NCBI RefSeq assembly: GCF_025717045.1
Contig: NZ_JAOVZN010000003.1
Coordinates: forward strand, 380,680-444,679
Source of the DNA: Flavobacterium sp. SH_e
GTDB lineage: Bacteria; Bacteroidota; Bacteroidia; Flavobacteriales; Flavobacteriaceae
Direction of reading: 5' to 3'
Length of the DNA: 64,000 bases
The notes below the pieces were generated by a model. It made no database searches. It worked only from the letters and a program-made list of their open reading frames with translations, and was not told where the DNA came from. Below are positions 1-9,063 of this stretch, one piece after another. A program made the translations under genes and the position numbers. Numbering within the stretch: the stretch's first letter is position 1; each line of letters opens with the position of its first letter.

Positions 1-390
1 AAATAAAAGTTTGTGTGATAGTTACAACAATTTTGCTGTTAAATTTAATGCAGTTTTTCATTCATTTTCTTTACAATAAATTGACTTCTTGTTTTTCTAA
101 AACATCACAAAACACAATACATTAACAATCAAATACTTATTATCACAACTTTCAAAACATTCCTGTTTTAAGGCTTTGTAGAAAGTGTTGCAATGAATAA
201 AATTTTCTTTCACATATTGTCTGAAAGTACTTCTATTTGTTAATTCCTGTAGAGAAAAATTACCCCAAAAAGGGAAAAAATCCCCAACAGACTGTTTAAA
301 ATGCTTCAATTTTAATCTTGATATGGGGAATTTAGAAGGCTAAAATTTTACTGTTTTACTTCTCTCTGTCTTTCAGTTTATCAAGTCCAG
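1..390. other. intergenic stretch, no supported gene
   Basis: This AT-rich stretch lies downstream of the DUF4861 gene. A 70-codon minus-strand reading frame (97-309) has no recognisable domain and no promoter, so it is not called. No clear terminator or repeat was seen. Confidence 0.5.
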
Positions 391-1674
391 TTATCTAATT
401 TCAACTTTTACTTTAACAGAAAGCTGTTTTGCCAAATTCGTCACATAATTTGTAAAAAATGCCGAATCATTAAACCCTTTGTCTGCACTAAATTCCCAAG
501 CTGCAATTGCATAATAGCTAATTTCTTTATTATCTTGAACTGTTAATTTAGCCAAATAAGAATCTGTCAACTGCCCTGTTTTCGGAGCTTCAATATAACC
601 CTGATAAATAGCTGCAGGAACTAAAATTGCCGTACCTAATATCCATTGACGTTCGTAAGTTAAATAGTCATGCTGAATAAGGCAAATCCAATCTCCAGAC
701 TCAATCACCTGAAGCGGATTTCTATTATTTAAGTTAGAAATTGCTGCTATAAAAGTTTCCTTTCCTTTAATCCCTTTAATCGAAACTGTATTTTTATAAC
801 CGTACATTCCTGGCCAGATAGAAGTAGTTTCTTGAACTTGATATAAATTATTGGCCGCTTTCCAGTTTTCGTAATGATAGCTTAAAACAGAATTTACAGG
901 GCCTTCGCTTACAATTTTAAAAGTTGTTTTTTCGATATTATTAATGGTATCATTTCCTAAAATTCCAAGTCGGTTAATTTTATTATCAATCCATAAAGCA
1001 TAACCTCCTAATCCAACTGAATTTCCGACAGGAAAAATATCACGGCCCCAATCGTACATTACATGGTAATTGTCTTCAACTGCACCTTTATCATTTATTC
1101 CAACATTTTCTGGTGTTATGCCTGGAAGTTTTTTACCGAAAACATCTTTTGAGTTTCTTCCATCCAAATAATGTCTAAAACCTACTTTATCATTTTCCCA
1201 AGTTGGTCCATCTGTTTGATATTTTTGATAACCTAACTTTTTATGAACTTGATCTGCCATTAAAACTTCTTGTGTGTCTGGATGAACTGGAAGATTCTTC
1301 CCTTCTCTTTTACCAAAACGAACACTTGTTTTAACTGTAAATTTCGGATCTGTATTTGACCATTTTAATTGTACCGTTTTCTCTTCATTTGGCAAAAAAT
1401 CAGCAGTAAAAAAAAGTTCATCCCATTTTCCATCTCCATTTAGATCATTTATTTGTGCTGGAATTGTATCTGTTTTAAAAAGCAAAATTGGAAAAGTTCC
1501 CTTTTCGTTACCAAGAGCATCTTTTTTTATAGAAATTGCCTTTTGCGATAAGGTTAAAGAACTGCTGTTTTTTAAAACAATTGTTTTTTCTGAAACTTTT
1601 TGAGAAACTCCACAACTAGTTAAAAAGGCTGTTATCAAAGTAATTGGAAGATAAAATAATACGGCTTTTTTCAT
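391..1674 (-). CDS. DUF4861-family lipoprotein (pectin-locus)
   Basis: 427 aa. The N-terminus is a lipoprotein signal with a lipobox ending at Cys21, so the mature protein should be anchored in an outer or periplasmic membrane face. The body matches the DUF4861 family, which is frequent in Bacteroidota pectin loci; its biochemical role is not known to me. Diagnostic blocks are PTWEND near 157-162, RHYLD at 167-171 and YHVMYDWGRDI at 203-213. They recur in the second DUF4861 gene of this window (16694-17659), although the rest differs, so the two are diverged paralogs. This copy is about 100 residues longer, mainly from an N-terminal beta-rich extension. It stands alone at the edge of the locus, transcribed like the pectinase block. 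A role on rhamnogalacturonan or other pectic side chains is only inferred from context. Confidence 0.8.
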   Translation of the reverse strand: MKKAVLFYLPITLITAFLTSCGVSQKVSEKTIVLKNSSSLTLSQKAISIKKDALGNEKGTFPILLFKTDTIPAQINDLNGDGKWDELFFTADFLPNEEKTVQLKWSNTDPKFTVKTSVRFGKREGKNLPVHPDTQEVLMADQVHKKLGYQKYQTDGPTWENDKVGFRHYLDGRNSKDVFGKKLPGITPENVGINDKGAVEDNYHVMYDWGRDIFPVGNSVGLGGYALWIDNKINRLGILGNDTINNIEKTTFKIVSEGPVNSVLSYHYENWKAANNLYQVQETTSIWPGMYGYKNTVSIKGIKGKETFIAAISNLNNRNPLQVIESGDWICLIQHDYLTYERQWILGTAILVPAAIYQGYIEAPKTGQLTDSYLAKLTVQDNKEISYYAIAAWEFSADKGFNDSAFFTNYVTNLAKQLSVKVKVEIR

Positions 1675-1766
1675 TCTTTATTTTTTCAGAACAATTTAAG
1701 AGTTTTAATTGTTATAACAACACTTAAATTCAAAAAAATGTTTTAGAATTCTTACACCATTATAAT

Positions 1767-1799
1767 AAAAATGCAGGATAGAGAAAAAACTATCCTGCA
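1767..1799 (-). terminator. intrinsic terminator after the 145-aa gene
   Basis: A perfect 10-bp stem (TGCAGGATAG at 1772-1781 with CTATCCTGCA at 1790-1799) and an 8-nt A-rich loop. On the minus strand the stem is followed by a short U run (AAAAA at 1767-1771). It lies about 60 bp downstream of the 1858-2295 gene. Confidence 0.75.
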
Positions 1800-1857
1800 A
1801 AAAAAGCATAAATTTTATAAAATATGCATGTGAAAAAATATAAAAAAATAAACTAAA

Positions 1858-2295
1858 TTACATTAAAAAATACATTGTTTTGTAGTAATCCTGAAATTTT
1901 GTCTTAGAAATTTTAGATGGTATAAAAGGTTTATTTTCTGTTTTGTTATCGAATTTCTTTCTGAAAAAAGCATTCAATTCTTTCAGAATTTCATTTCGAG
2001 TTTTAGATTCATCAATTAGAACAAATTTATTTGATACTTCTAGAAATGAGATACTTCTATAGAATTGAACATTAAATAAGCAAACCAAAACATTTGGTTC
2101 TTTTTTTTCCTGTGATAAAAAGCTGAGCAACTCTTTCCTATCATGTATTGCATAAACTATATGATCAAACTCTTTTTTTTCGTTTTCAAATGATAAAGAT
2201 TCTTCAAAGAAATCAAACTCTTCTTTAAATCTTCTTTTAAACATTTTTAAAAAGACTCCATTGTTATCGTACACTAAAACCTGTTTCTTTTGCAT
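1858..2295 (-). CDS. small protein with receiver-like N-terminus, function unknown
   Basis: 145 aa, no signal peptide or membrane segment. The N-terminal stretch (KKQVLVYDNNGVFLKMFKRR) resembles the first beta-alpha unit of a response-regulator receiver, and PNVLVCLFNV near 68-77 looks like the beta-3 strand. The phospho-acceptor aspartate expected after that strand is absent, so this would be a pseudo-receiver at best. The C-terminal 40 residues are basic and look linear. Its own terminator follows, so it is probably monocistronic. A similarly degenerate 104-aa protein is at 39851-40165. The fold is an inference from sequence pattern only. Confidence 0.6.
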   Translation of the reverse strand: MQKKQVLVYDNNGVFLKMFKRRFKEEFDFFEESLSFENEKKEFDHIVYAIHDRKELLSFLSQEKKEPNVLVCLFNVQFYRSISFLEVSNKFVLIDESKTRNEILKELNAFFRKKFDNKTENKPFIPSKISKTKFQDYYKTMYFLM

Positions 2296-2394
2296 TTTGA
2301 TCTATTAAAAACATATTGCAAAATTAATTAGGCAACAAAAAAACAACTACCTTAATAAGTCAGAAAAATAATATGATAAGCCATTTTTTTCATT

Positions 2395-2937
2395 TTAGAC
2401 TTTTATAATGTGGGTTACATTCTTTTCAACAAATAACAATAGTTCTTCCATTTTTCTAAAATCATAGTCTTTATTAGAAATTGAGATAATATAATTGTTT
2501 CTACCTCTTACATATAGGAATAAAAAATTTTTAGTCAAAATTGCTTTTTCAATCGATGTCCATCTATGAGTAAGTTCTCCTAATGGAGATTTGACATAAA
2601 TTTCTAAGCTTGTAAATGTAATTTTATATCTGTTGTGAAATCTATCTGATTTTAGCAATCTCTTGGTCAGCTGAAAACCAATTTTCGAAATTGTATTTAT
2701 AAAAGAATATTCAATTACAACAAAAAAAACAATTAATGCTAAGCTTCTTATCAGCCAAGCAGAAATATCTTGATCTTCATTGATATAAGCAAAATCAAAA
2801 AAGATGAGAATCAATAAAAAGAAGAGTGATATATATATGAATCGCTCTCTAAACAAATGCTCAAAATACATTTTGTTTAATTTTCTGATCTCAGAAATAT
2901 TCAATTCAAACACTAGTAAAAAATTAGTGGCATTCAT
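2395..2937 (-). CDS. membrane protein with YcxB-like C-terminal domain
   Basis: 180 aa. Two hydrophobic helices lie near residues 34-51 and 62-82, followed by a soluble region of about 90 residues. There the pattern KITFTSLEIYVKSPLGE then HRWTSIEKAILTKNFLFLYV and finally NKDY resembles the YcxB-like C-terminal domain (a small PH-like fold after two membrane helices). No function is established for such proteins. It is divergent from the histidine kinase gene at 3275 and separated from the 145-aa gene by about 100 bp. The assignment rests on pattern recognition. Confidence 0.65.
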   Translation of the reverse strand: MNATNFLLVFELNISEIRKLNKMYFEHLFRERFIYISLFFLLILIFFDFAYINEDQDISAWLIRSLALIVFFVVIEYSFINTISKIGFQLTKRLLKSDRFHNRYKITFTSLEIYVKSPLGELTHRWTSIEKAILTKNFLFLYVRGRNNYIISISNKDYDFRKMEELLLFVEKNVTHIIKV

Positions 2938-3231
2938 TTTTATACGTTCAGATATATTTTATAACAAAAGTAGTTTCATCCTATTTTAAATTGGGATAAT
3001 AAAGTTTTTAAACTATTAGAATAAGACTTTTTTTAATACGATTCTTTATTTACTTTTTTCTTTCTTCTTATAGATAAAACAGAAGCGATTTTGTAAACAA
3101 AACTTTTCTTTTACTCTGCCTTAAAAAGTCAAAAAAATAACAAAATAGGACGTAAAAGCAAATGTTATTTATTTTGTTTTCAAATAGTTAACTAAACAAT
3201 ATGTTTTATTCTAAGTGCGAAAATATTTACT

Positions 3232-3239
3232 TACTTTTG
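3232..3239 (+). promoter_or_regulatory. Bacteroidota -7 box for the kinase-regulator operon
   Basis: TACTTTTG, a full match to TAnnTTTG, ends 35 bp before the histidine kinase start. No good TTTG -33 box is seen at the usual 17-20 bp spacing. The rest of the 2938-3274 gap is AT-rich with no other clear feature. Confidence 0.55.
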
Positions 3240-3274
3240 AATCAAATTTAAAATAAAGAAAATATTTTCCTACA

Positions 3275-4366
3275 ATGAATTTACTGTCAACTGAAGAAAT
3301 TTTAAGAGAAAAAATCAAAGAACTTACTTGTCTTTATGAGATTTCAAAGATTATTTCAAAATCAAATTCGATCAACATCCAAACCCTGCATGATATTATC
3401 ATGAGCATAAAAAATGCGTGGAGACATAGTACTGATAGCATTGTCGAAATTCATGTTACAGATTATCATTTGTCTACTTCAGAACAAATGAAAGAAAGTA
3501 TTTCACAATCTAGTTTTATACAAGTAAATAAAATAGACTGTGGCCATATTACAGTGCATTATCCCGCTAAAAAATATACACAAAATGACTTCGACGATGA
3601 TGAACAAAAACTTCTTGATACGATTGCAATTGAAGTTGGAAATTATATTGAAAAATATCAAACATTAGAACGAAAGGCTTTATTACGCAAAACTATTGAG
3701 CGAATGGAACGCCTTACTCTGCTTGGAGAAATGACGGCTGGAATTGCTCATGAACTAAATACACCTTTGGGTAATATTTTGGGTTTTGCTGAATTGATAA
3801 AAGAGCATAATACTGATTCTGATATTGATGCAGACATTTCAATCGTTATTAATTCGGTTATATATTCGAGAGAAATTGTCAAAAAATTAATGTTCTTTTC
3901 TTGCGAAATGCCACAAAAATTAGAATCACAAGAAATAAAACCAATTATAGTTTTTGCTTTATCATTCCTAAAGTCGAACTTTCAAAAAAAAAGCATCAAA
4001 ACTGAATTGATTTTTAAAGATGAAAATATTATTTCAAAAGTAGATTCAGTTCAAATTACTCAAGTTCTCTTTAATCTGCTCATAAATGCAGTTTATGCAT
4101 CGCCAGAAAAAAGCGTCATCAAGATTATTGTCAATCATGATGAGAACAATTTATATCTGAAAATTGAAGATCAAGGAACTGGAGTTCCTGATGCAATTAA
4201 AGAAAAAATATTTGAGCCTTTTTTTTCAACTAAGCCAGTTAATTATGGCTGTGGATTAGGCTTAAGCGTAGTTCATGGAATAATTAAAAACCATAATGGA
4301 GAGATCATTTTACAAGACAATTTTCCAAACGGAACCATTTTCATAATCAGAATCCCATTAAATTAA
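3275..4366 (+). CDS. soluble NtrB-like sensor histidine kinase
   Basis: 363 aa with no transmembrane segment. Residues about 10-120 form a GAF-like sensory region, followed by a short coiled linker (about 125-148). The dimerisation/phospho-acceptor block reads GEMTAGIAHELNTPLGN with the phosphorylated His at 159. The catalytic domain shows an N box (LLINAVYAS), a G1 box (IEDQGTGVPD) and the G2 block GCGLGLSVVHGIIKNHNG. This is the layout of cytoplasmic kinases that pair with NtrC-type regulators, and the partner gene starts 7 bp downstream. The signal is unknown; position at the edge of the pectin locus suggests a metabolite or energy cue. Confidence 0.88.
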   Translation: MNLLSTEEILREKIKELTCLYEISKIISKSNSINIQTLHDIIMSIKNAWRHSTDSIVEIHVTDYHLSTSEQMKESISQSSFIQVNKIDCGHITVHYPAKKYTQNDFDDDEQKLLDTIAIEVGNYIEKYQTLERKALLRKTIERMERLTLLGEMTAGIAHELNTPLGNILGFAELIKEHNTDSDIDADISIVINSVIYSREIVKKLMFFSCEMPQKLESQEIKPIIVFALSFLKSNFQKKSIKTELIFKDENIISKVDSVQITQVLFNLLINAVYASPEKSVIKIIVNHDENNLYLKIEDQGTGVPDAIKEKIFEPFFSTKPVNYGCGLGLSVVHGIIKNHNGEIILQDNFPNGTIFIIRIPLN

Positions 4367-4373
4367 AAGCAAA

Positions 4374-5693
4374 ATGAATTCTAAAAAAGAAAATATATTG
4401 GTTGTTGATGATAACAACGATATGTTAGATCTCATTCAGAGACAATTAAAAACTTTTAATTATCGCACTTATAAAGCTTCTTCTGTAAACGAAGCTATCG
4501 AAGTCTTAAAAAATACAACCATCGATTTATTAATAAGTGATCTTAATATGCCAGAAATTAATGGCATGGAGTTATTAAAATATACTGACGAACATTATCC
4601 TGCTATACCAAAACTAGTGATATCAGGTGTTCCTTCTATTCCAAATGTTGTTTGTGCAATCAAATCTGGCGCATTAGATTATTTAACAAAACCATTTACA
4701 AGCGAAGAACTATATAAAGCAATTAGAAGTTCACTGGTAAAGAACAATCTTCTTTCCTATGATTTTAAAAATTCAAAAAATGAGAATTTATATAGCAATA
4801 TTATAGGCAAATCTGTCCATTCTAACAATGTCGTTGAAATAATCGAACGTGTTAAAGACACTAAAGCAACTGTTCTCATAGAAGGTGAAAGCGGAACAGG
4901 AAAAGAGCTTATTGCCAGAGCTATTCATTTTACAAGTAAAATCGCTCACAAACCTTTTATTGTTGTAAATTGTGGCGGAATTCCCGAAAATTTGGCTGAA
5001 TCTGAATTATTTGGTCATATTAAAGGTTCATTTACAGGAGCTATTGAAACCAAAACTGGTTTATTTCAGGCGGCTTCAGGCGGCACAATCTTTTTAGATG
5101 AAATTGGCAATACTCCTTTATCACTGCAAATTAAACTTTTAAGAGTCATTCAAGAAAAGGAAATTCTGAGAGTTGGCGCCACAAAACCAGAAAAAATTGA
5201 TGTCAGAATCATCTCTGCAACCAATAGCAATCTGGAGGAAATGATAGCAAAAGATCTCTTTAGAGAAGATTTTTATTACCGCTTAAATGTTGTTAATATA
5301 AAAACCACACCATTAAGAGAGCGAAAAGAAGATCTTCCTTTATTAATAAAAACTTTTATTGATAAATATTCTAACGAATACAATAAACCCGGAATAACGA
5401 TAAGTGAAAAAGTAACAGAAGTTTTGTTGCGATATAACTGGCCTGGTAATATAAGAGAACTTGAAAACATTATTCAGAGAATGATTATTATGAGCGATGA
5501 TCTTATTACTTTAAATCAAGTTCCCGAAAACTTGAAATATCATATTCCTATTTCACCTGAAATTATGAAATCTTTAAAAGAATACGAAAAAGAGCAAATC
5601 TTAAAAGTTTTGGCATTTGTGAACCATAATAAAACAAAGGCAGCTCAAATCTTGCAAATTGACCGTAAAACCATAAATCAGAAAATAGCTTAA
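4374..5693 (+). CDS. NtrC-family sigma-54-dependent response regulator
   Basis: 439 aa. The receiver domain (about 7-120) has the acidic pair at the start (VVDDN) and the phospho-acceptor Asp56 in LLISDLNMP. The AAA+ domain has Walker A GESGTGKE at 171-178, a sigma-54 contact loop GSFTGA at 218-223 (Ser in place of the usual Ala) and Walker B GGTIFLDEIG. The C-terminal Fis-type helix-turn-helix (NKTKAAQILQIDRKTINQKI) ends immediately after the recognition helix, a few residues shorter than usual. It is co-transcribed with the kinase. A strong -24/-12 promoter lies about 105 bp after the stop codon, in front of two AraC genes, and is the obvious local target candidate. Confidence 0.92.
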   Translation: MNSKKENILVVDDNNDMLDLIQRQLKTFNYRTYKASSVNEAIEVLKNTTIDLLISDLNMPEINGMELLKYTDEHYPAIPKLVISGVPSIPNVVCAIKSGALDYLTKPFTSEELYKAIRSSLVKNNLLSYDFKNSKNENLYSNIIGKSVHSNNVVEIIERVKDTKATVLIEGESGTGKELIARAIHFTSKIAHKPFIVVNCGGIPENLAESELFGHIKGSFTGAIETKTGLFQAASGGTIFLDEIGNTPLSLQIKLLRVIQEKEILRVGATKPEKIDVRIISATNSNLEEMIAKDLFREDFYYRLNVVNIKTTPLRERKEDLPLLIKTFIDKYSNEYNKPGITISEKVTEVLLRYNWPGNIRELENIIQRMIIMSDDLITLNQVPENLKYHIPISPEIMKSLKEYEKEQILKVLAFVNHNKTKAAQILQIDRKTINQKIA

Positions 5694-5796
5694 ACTGAGT
5701 ATTTTTTCCCCATAAGATCATAAACTACCTACCTAATTTTATACAAAAAATGACAGTCTGTTTTTAATATACTGATTTACAATATAATGTTTTTCG

Positions 5797-5812
5797 AGGC
5801 ACATTATTTGCC
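5797..5812 (+). promoter_or_regulatory. sigma-54 (-24/-12) promoter candidate
   Basis: The sequence AGGCACATTATTTGCC has GG (5798-5799) and GC (5810-5811) separated by exactly 10 nt, close to the consensus TGGCACN5TTGC. It sits between the sigma-54 activator gene and the first AraC gene, 278 bp upstream of the latter. The long leader contains a 7-bp inverted repeat (5901-5907 with 5923-5929). A vegetative-like box (TAACTTTA, 6062-6069) lies nearer the AraC start. The rest of the 396-bp gap holds nothing else I can name. Confidence 0.6.
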
Positions 5813-6089
5813 CTTAAAAGACAAAAAAGTATTAAAATAAATCAAATTAATTAAAAACGTATTCTGTATGAAATCGACAGATTGTCAAATTGCTTTTAGT
5901 ATCTCTCATTTTTTTTAAGAAAGAGAGATCGATTCTATATGTCTAAATTTTTATTATTCTTTTTGAAGAAAATTGGTTAGCAAATTCACAAAAAAATTCA
6001 TTTAAACCTAAATATCAAACACTTACAAACAAAAAAAATCAAAAGTTTCGTTAAAATAACTTAACTTTAGGTACAAAATCCACATTTCC

Positions 6090-7070
6090 ATGAAAATAAT
6101 AGAACATTATTATGGTGCAGATCTAAGTTGGGTAGAACATTATGCTGCTCAAATTGGAGGAAAAATTGAAGGGAATTTTATTATTCTGCCAGAGGATTCT
6201 CAAACTGGTATTAGATACTTTCTAGATTGTGGTGATGGAATAATAGCCTATTACATAGATGTAGAATATCATAGAAATTTCCAATTAATACAAAAAAATT
6301 TAAATCAAGATTTTGTCGGCTTTTACTACAATCTGACAGAAGGAGACGCATCTGTTAGCAGCGGACATTTTATGTACAATGTTGGGCGATGGCAGTATAA
6401 TTTAGCAGTTATAGACGGTTCTCTAGAATCAAAATATGATGTTGTAAAAGGAAGCAAAACTTTTGCTCTTTGCATTTTTATCAAAAAAAGCATGATTAAA
6501 GCATATGCTAAAAAAAATAGCATTGTCATTCAAAATATAGACAGCATAGTCAATTCAAAAGAAAATACAATTGTTCGTTTTGACCGAATGAGTAACGAAA
6601 GTTTTCATTTGTTAAATGATTTAAGAAAATTAGAAGTTGGAGGAGCCATTTTTGATTTAAATCTTAGAGGAACTGTTCATCTTTTAATTTCAAATTATCT
6701 AAAAAAGATTGCAACAAAAAGACTTATAGTGCAAACAGTAAACGATAGTGATTTGAGCAATATCATAAACATTCAAATGTATTTAATTAATCATTTAGAT
6801 GACCACTTTCCTAGCATTCAATTTATGGCAAAAATGGCAAATATGTCTGAATCTAAATTTAAAAGTTTATTTAAAAAAATAACTGGAGATACTGCAAATG
6901 TTTTCTTTATGGAAAATAAATTGCTTTTTGCAAAAGAACTTCTAGAAAAAAAACAGCTTACCATTTCTCAAATCTCAGATCAACTTCATTTTACCAACAA
7001 TTCTTATTTCGCTTCAAAATTTAAAGAACATTTCGGAGTATCTCCCAAAGCATTTAATAAACAATTGTGA
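6090..7070 (+). CDS. AraC-family transcriptional regulator (first of pair)
   Basis: 326 aa. The C-terminal 90 residues form the double helix-turn-helix of the AraC family: FPSIQFMAKMANMSESKFKS is the first motif region, and the second ends in the signature FASKFKEHFGVSPKAFNKQ. The N-terminal 200 residues are not a recognisable cupin and are specific to this subgroup. The next gene, 34 bp downstream, is a clear paralog of the same layout. Its position after the sigma-54 promoter and beside the pectinase block suggests control of pectin genes, but no operator could be assigned. Confidence 0.85.
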   Translation: MKIIEHYYGADLSWVEHYAAQIGGKIEGNFIILPEDSQTGIRYFLDCGDGIIAYYIDVEYHRNFQLIQKNLNQDFVGFYYNLTEGDASVSSGHFMYNVGRWQYNLAVIDGSLESKYDVVKGSKTFALCIFIKKSMIKAYAKKNSIVIQNIDSIVNSKENTIVRFDRMSNESFHLLNDLRKLEVGGAIFDLNLRGTVHLLISNYLKKIATKRLIVQTVNDSDLSNIINIQMYLINHLDDHFPSIQFMAKMANMSESKFKSLFKKITGDTANVFFMENKLLFAKELLEKKQLTISQISDQLHFTNNSYFASKFKEHFGVSPKAFNKQL

Positions 7071-7103
7071 AAATTGCACTAATGATCAGAAACAAATTAG
7101 CCT

Positions 7104-8117
7104 ATGAGAAAAGTTACACATTATTACAGTCTAACACCAGAATGGCAATTGGATGTAGTCGAACAGTTAAATACAAAATTGATTGATAACAAAATTATTT
7201 TTATACCAAAAGAAATTGGGGAAGGTTTTTTTTATTTTTCTCAGGTCATGGATGGAATTTCTGTTGTTTATGCCGATCTAACTGCAAAAGAGCCATTGAA
7301 AATTACCCGTCTTAGATCAGATAATGAATTGTATATTTTTCATTTTGATTTAAGTGAACATATTAATCTCATTAAGATTAACAATATTGATTACCAAATA
7401 GGAGCGTTTAATCAATTAGATTTGGCAATTCTTGACAATCAAATAGAAAGTTCTTTTAAACCTGCTGTAAATGAAAGAACTATTGCATTACGTATATTGA
7501 TAGATAAAAAACTACTGCATGATTTTATCCAAAAAATCTCTTTGCCAGAAAATTCATTTTCAGCAGATACTCCAGGAAAGAAAGCTTTTTACCATTACGG
7601 CAATATTGACAGTAATAGCATTTTATTAATTCAATCCTTAAAAACAAAACCTGTAGAAGACTTATCTTTTGATTCTTTCTTAAAAGGAATTTCATTGAAA
7701 GTCCTTGGTAATTTTTTTAATAAGTTTTATGAAACAAAAGACAATAGTGCAGAGATTACAGATCTTGAAAGTGAAGCGATTGAAAAAACAAAAGATTATT
7801 TAATGAACAATTTATATGGACCATTTCCTTCTTTAACTGTTTTAGCCGGAATGGCTGGTATGTCGGCATCTAAATATAAAAGTTTGTTTAAAAAACATTT
7901 TAATAATACCCCGAAAAACCTATTTATAGAAGAGAAAATAAATTTAGCGCAAAAACTTTTAAAGAGTGGTGAATATAGTACTCTAACAGCCGTAATGTAT
8001 GAACTTAATTATACTAAACTCAGCTATTTTTGCACTAAATACTACGAACAGCTCAAACGAAAACCAACAGATGATTTCATAAAAAAACTCCATCGTAAAA
8101 ATAAGAAAGTGACTTAA
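7104..8117 (+). CDS. AraC-family transcriptional regulator (second of pair)
   Basis: 337 aa, same size and domain order as its upstream neighbour. Shared blocks include MRKVTHYY/MKIIEHYY at the N-terminus and FPSLTVLAGMAGMSASKYKS in the first DNA-binding motif. The second half of the HTH domain (YTKLSYFCTKYYEQLKRKPT) departs from the usual AraC signature, so its DNA-contacting half may have changed specificity. It is probably co-transcribed with 6090-7070 (34-bp gap). The stop codon lies inside the loop of a 13-bp terminator hairpin shared with the convergent esterase gene. Confidence 0.83.
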   Translation: MRKVTHYYSLTPEWQLDVVEQLNTKLIDNKIIFIPKEIGEGFFYFSQVMDGISVVYADLTAKEPLKITRLRSDNELYIFHFDLSEHINLIKINNIDYQIGAFNQLDLAILDNQIESSFKPAVNERTIALRILIDKKLLHDFIQKISLPENSFSADTPGKKAFYHYGNIDSNSILLIQSLKTKPVEDLSFDSFLKGISLKVLGNFFNKFYETKDNSAEITDLESEAIEKTKDYLMNNLYGPFPSLTVLAGMAGMSASKYKSLFKKHFNNTPKNLFIEEKINLAQKLLKSGEYSTLTAVMYELNYTKLSYFCTKYYEQLKRKPTDDFIKKLHRKNKKVT

Positions 8118-8133
8118 TTATCACTTTCTTATT
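8100..8133. terminator. bidirectional terminator hairpin overlapping two stop codons
   Basis: A perfect 13-bp stem (AATAAGAAAGTGA at 8100-8112 with its complement at 8121-8133) and an 8-nt loop. The hairpin includes the stop codons of the AraC gene and of the convergent esterase gene. U runs on either side are weak. Confidence 0.65.
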
Positions 8134-8872
8134 TGATTGCTTTTTTTAGTTTTTCTAAAGATGGAGCTTTCAATTCTTTTAATTGATTAATAGCTATCTG
8201 AGCTATTTCTGTTGCTCCTTTAAGAGATAAATGTGTATCATCTGCTTTATCTTTATCATAATACGGATTTTCTCCTGCCTTAAAATGCAAATGCAATTCT
8301 TTAGATTTATCAGGTCCGTAGGATTGTTCTAATAATTCTGTGTAATATTCCAAATCAATAAATGGTACATTGTATTGTTGTGCAACTAAACGCGTTTCTA
8401 ATGGATAATCGCCATGTGTTGGAACTAACACACCTTTCTCGTTGAAATTACGTCTTGAAATTGATGTCAATAAAACAGGAATTGCTCCTTTTGCTCTGCT
8501 TTCGTTTACAAATTTGATTAGATTGTATCTATAAGCCGTATGCGGATTTGTATATCGGCTTGGATCTTCAATTTTAGCATCATTGTGTCCAAATTCGATA
8601 AAAACATAATCTCCTTTTTTAAGTTTATTATAAATAGAATCCCAACGTTTCTCGTCTATAAAACTTCTGGTGCTTCTTCCGTTTACAGCTTTGTTAACAA
8701 CAATTATATTATCTGTAAAAAATGGTTGTAAAACTTGTGCCCATCCATGTTCTGGATTCTTTTCGGGATCTTTTTTGTTTGCCATTGTTGAATCTCCAAT
8801 ACAATACAAAGTTGTTTTTTGTGCAAAACAAACTGACGTAATTAGGAATGTTAGTAATAAGTATTTTTTCAT
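8129..8872 (-). CDS. SGNH/GDSL esterase, rhamnogalacturonan acetylesterase-like (CE12)
   Basis: 247 aa with a cleavable signal peptide (ending near ...VCFAQ). Block I is CIGDSTMA with nucleophile Ser28, block III GHNDA, and block V DDTHLSLKG supplies the catalytic Asp and His. This pattern and length fit CE12 acetylesterases that remove acetyl groups from rhamnogalacturonan or other pectins, acting in the periplasm or outside. It is the last gene of the minus-strand pectinase block, 191 bp after the GH28 gene. The family is clear; substrate is inferred from family and neighbours. Confidence 0.87.
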   Translation of the reverse strand: MKKYLLLTFLITSVCFAQKTTLYCIGDSTMANKKDPEKNPEHGWAQVLQPFFTDNIIVVNKAVNGRSTRSFIDEKRWDSIYNKLKKGDYVFIEFGHNDAKIEDPSRYTNPHTAYRYNLIKFVNESRAKGAIPVLLTSISRRNFNEKGVLVPTHGDYPLETRLVAQQYNVPFIDLEYYTELLEQSYGPDKSKELHLHFKAGENPYYDKDKADDTHLSLKGATEIAQIAINQLKELKAPSLEKLKKAIK

Positions 8873-8897
8873 TCTTTAGTAATTTTGTTTTATTTTT

Positions 8898-8990
8898 TTA
8901 TCGCAAAGAGCGCTAAGATTACGCAAAGGTCACAAAGTCTTTTTTTGTTTGCTTTAGCGAAAGAACACAAAGCTTTATGTGTTTTTCGTT
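8898..8990. repeat. degenerate copy of the CGCAAAG intergenic repeat
   Basis: The segment carries several spaced copies of the CGCAAAG-type heptamer (TCGCAAAGAGCGCTAAG, ACGCAAAGGTCACAAAG). It resembles the better preserved elements at 43102, 44201 and 46145, but its right arm has decayed. Confidence 0.5.
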
Positions 8991-9019
8991 TGTAAGATAC
9001 ACTACAAACATCTCAACAA

Positions 9020-9061
9020 AAAACCTTTGAACCTTTGTTCCTCTGAACCTTTGCAACTATA
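9020..9061. repeat. AACCTTTG-type short tandem repeat
   Basis: Three spaced copies of AACCTTTG, with the variant TTCCTCTG, lie directly downstream of the GH28 stop codon. A related tract (21716-21758) sits just downstream of the uxaA stop codon. Confidence 0.45.
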
Positions 9062-9063
9062 AT

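Noticed and set aside
97..309. Minus-strand 70-codon frame at the left end
   Set aside because: No domain, no promoter and no family pattern; composition is like random AT-rich DNA.
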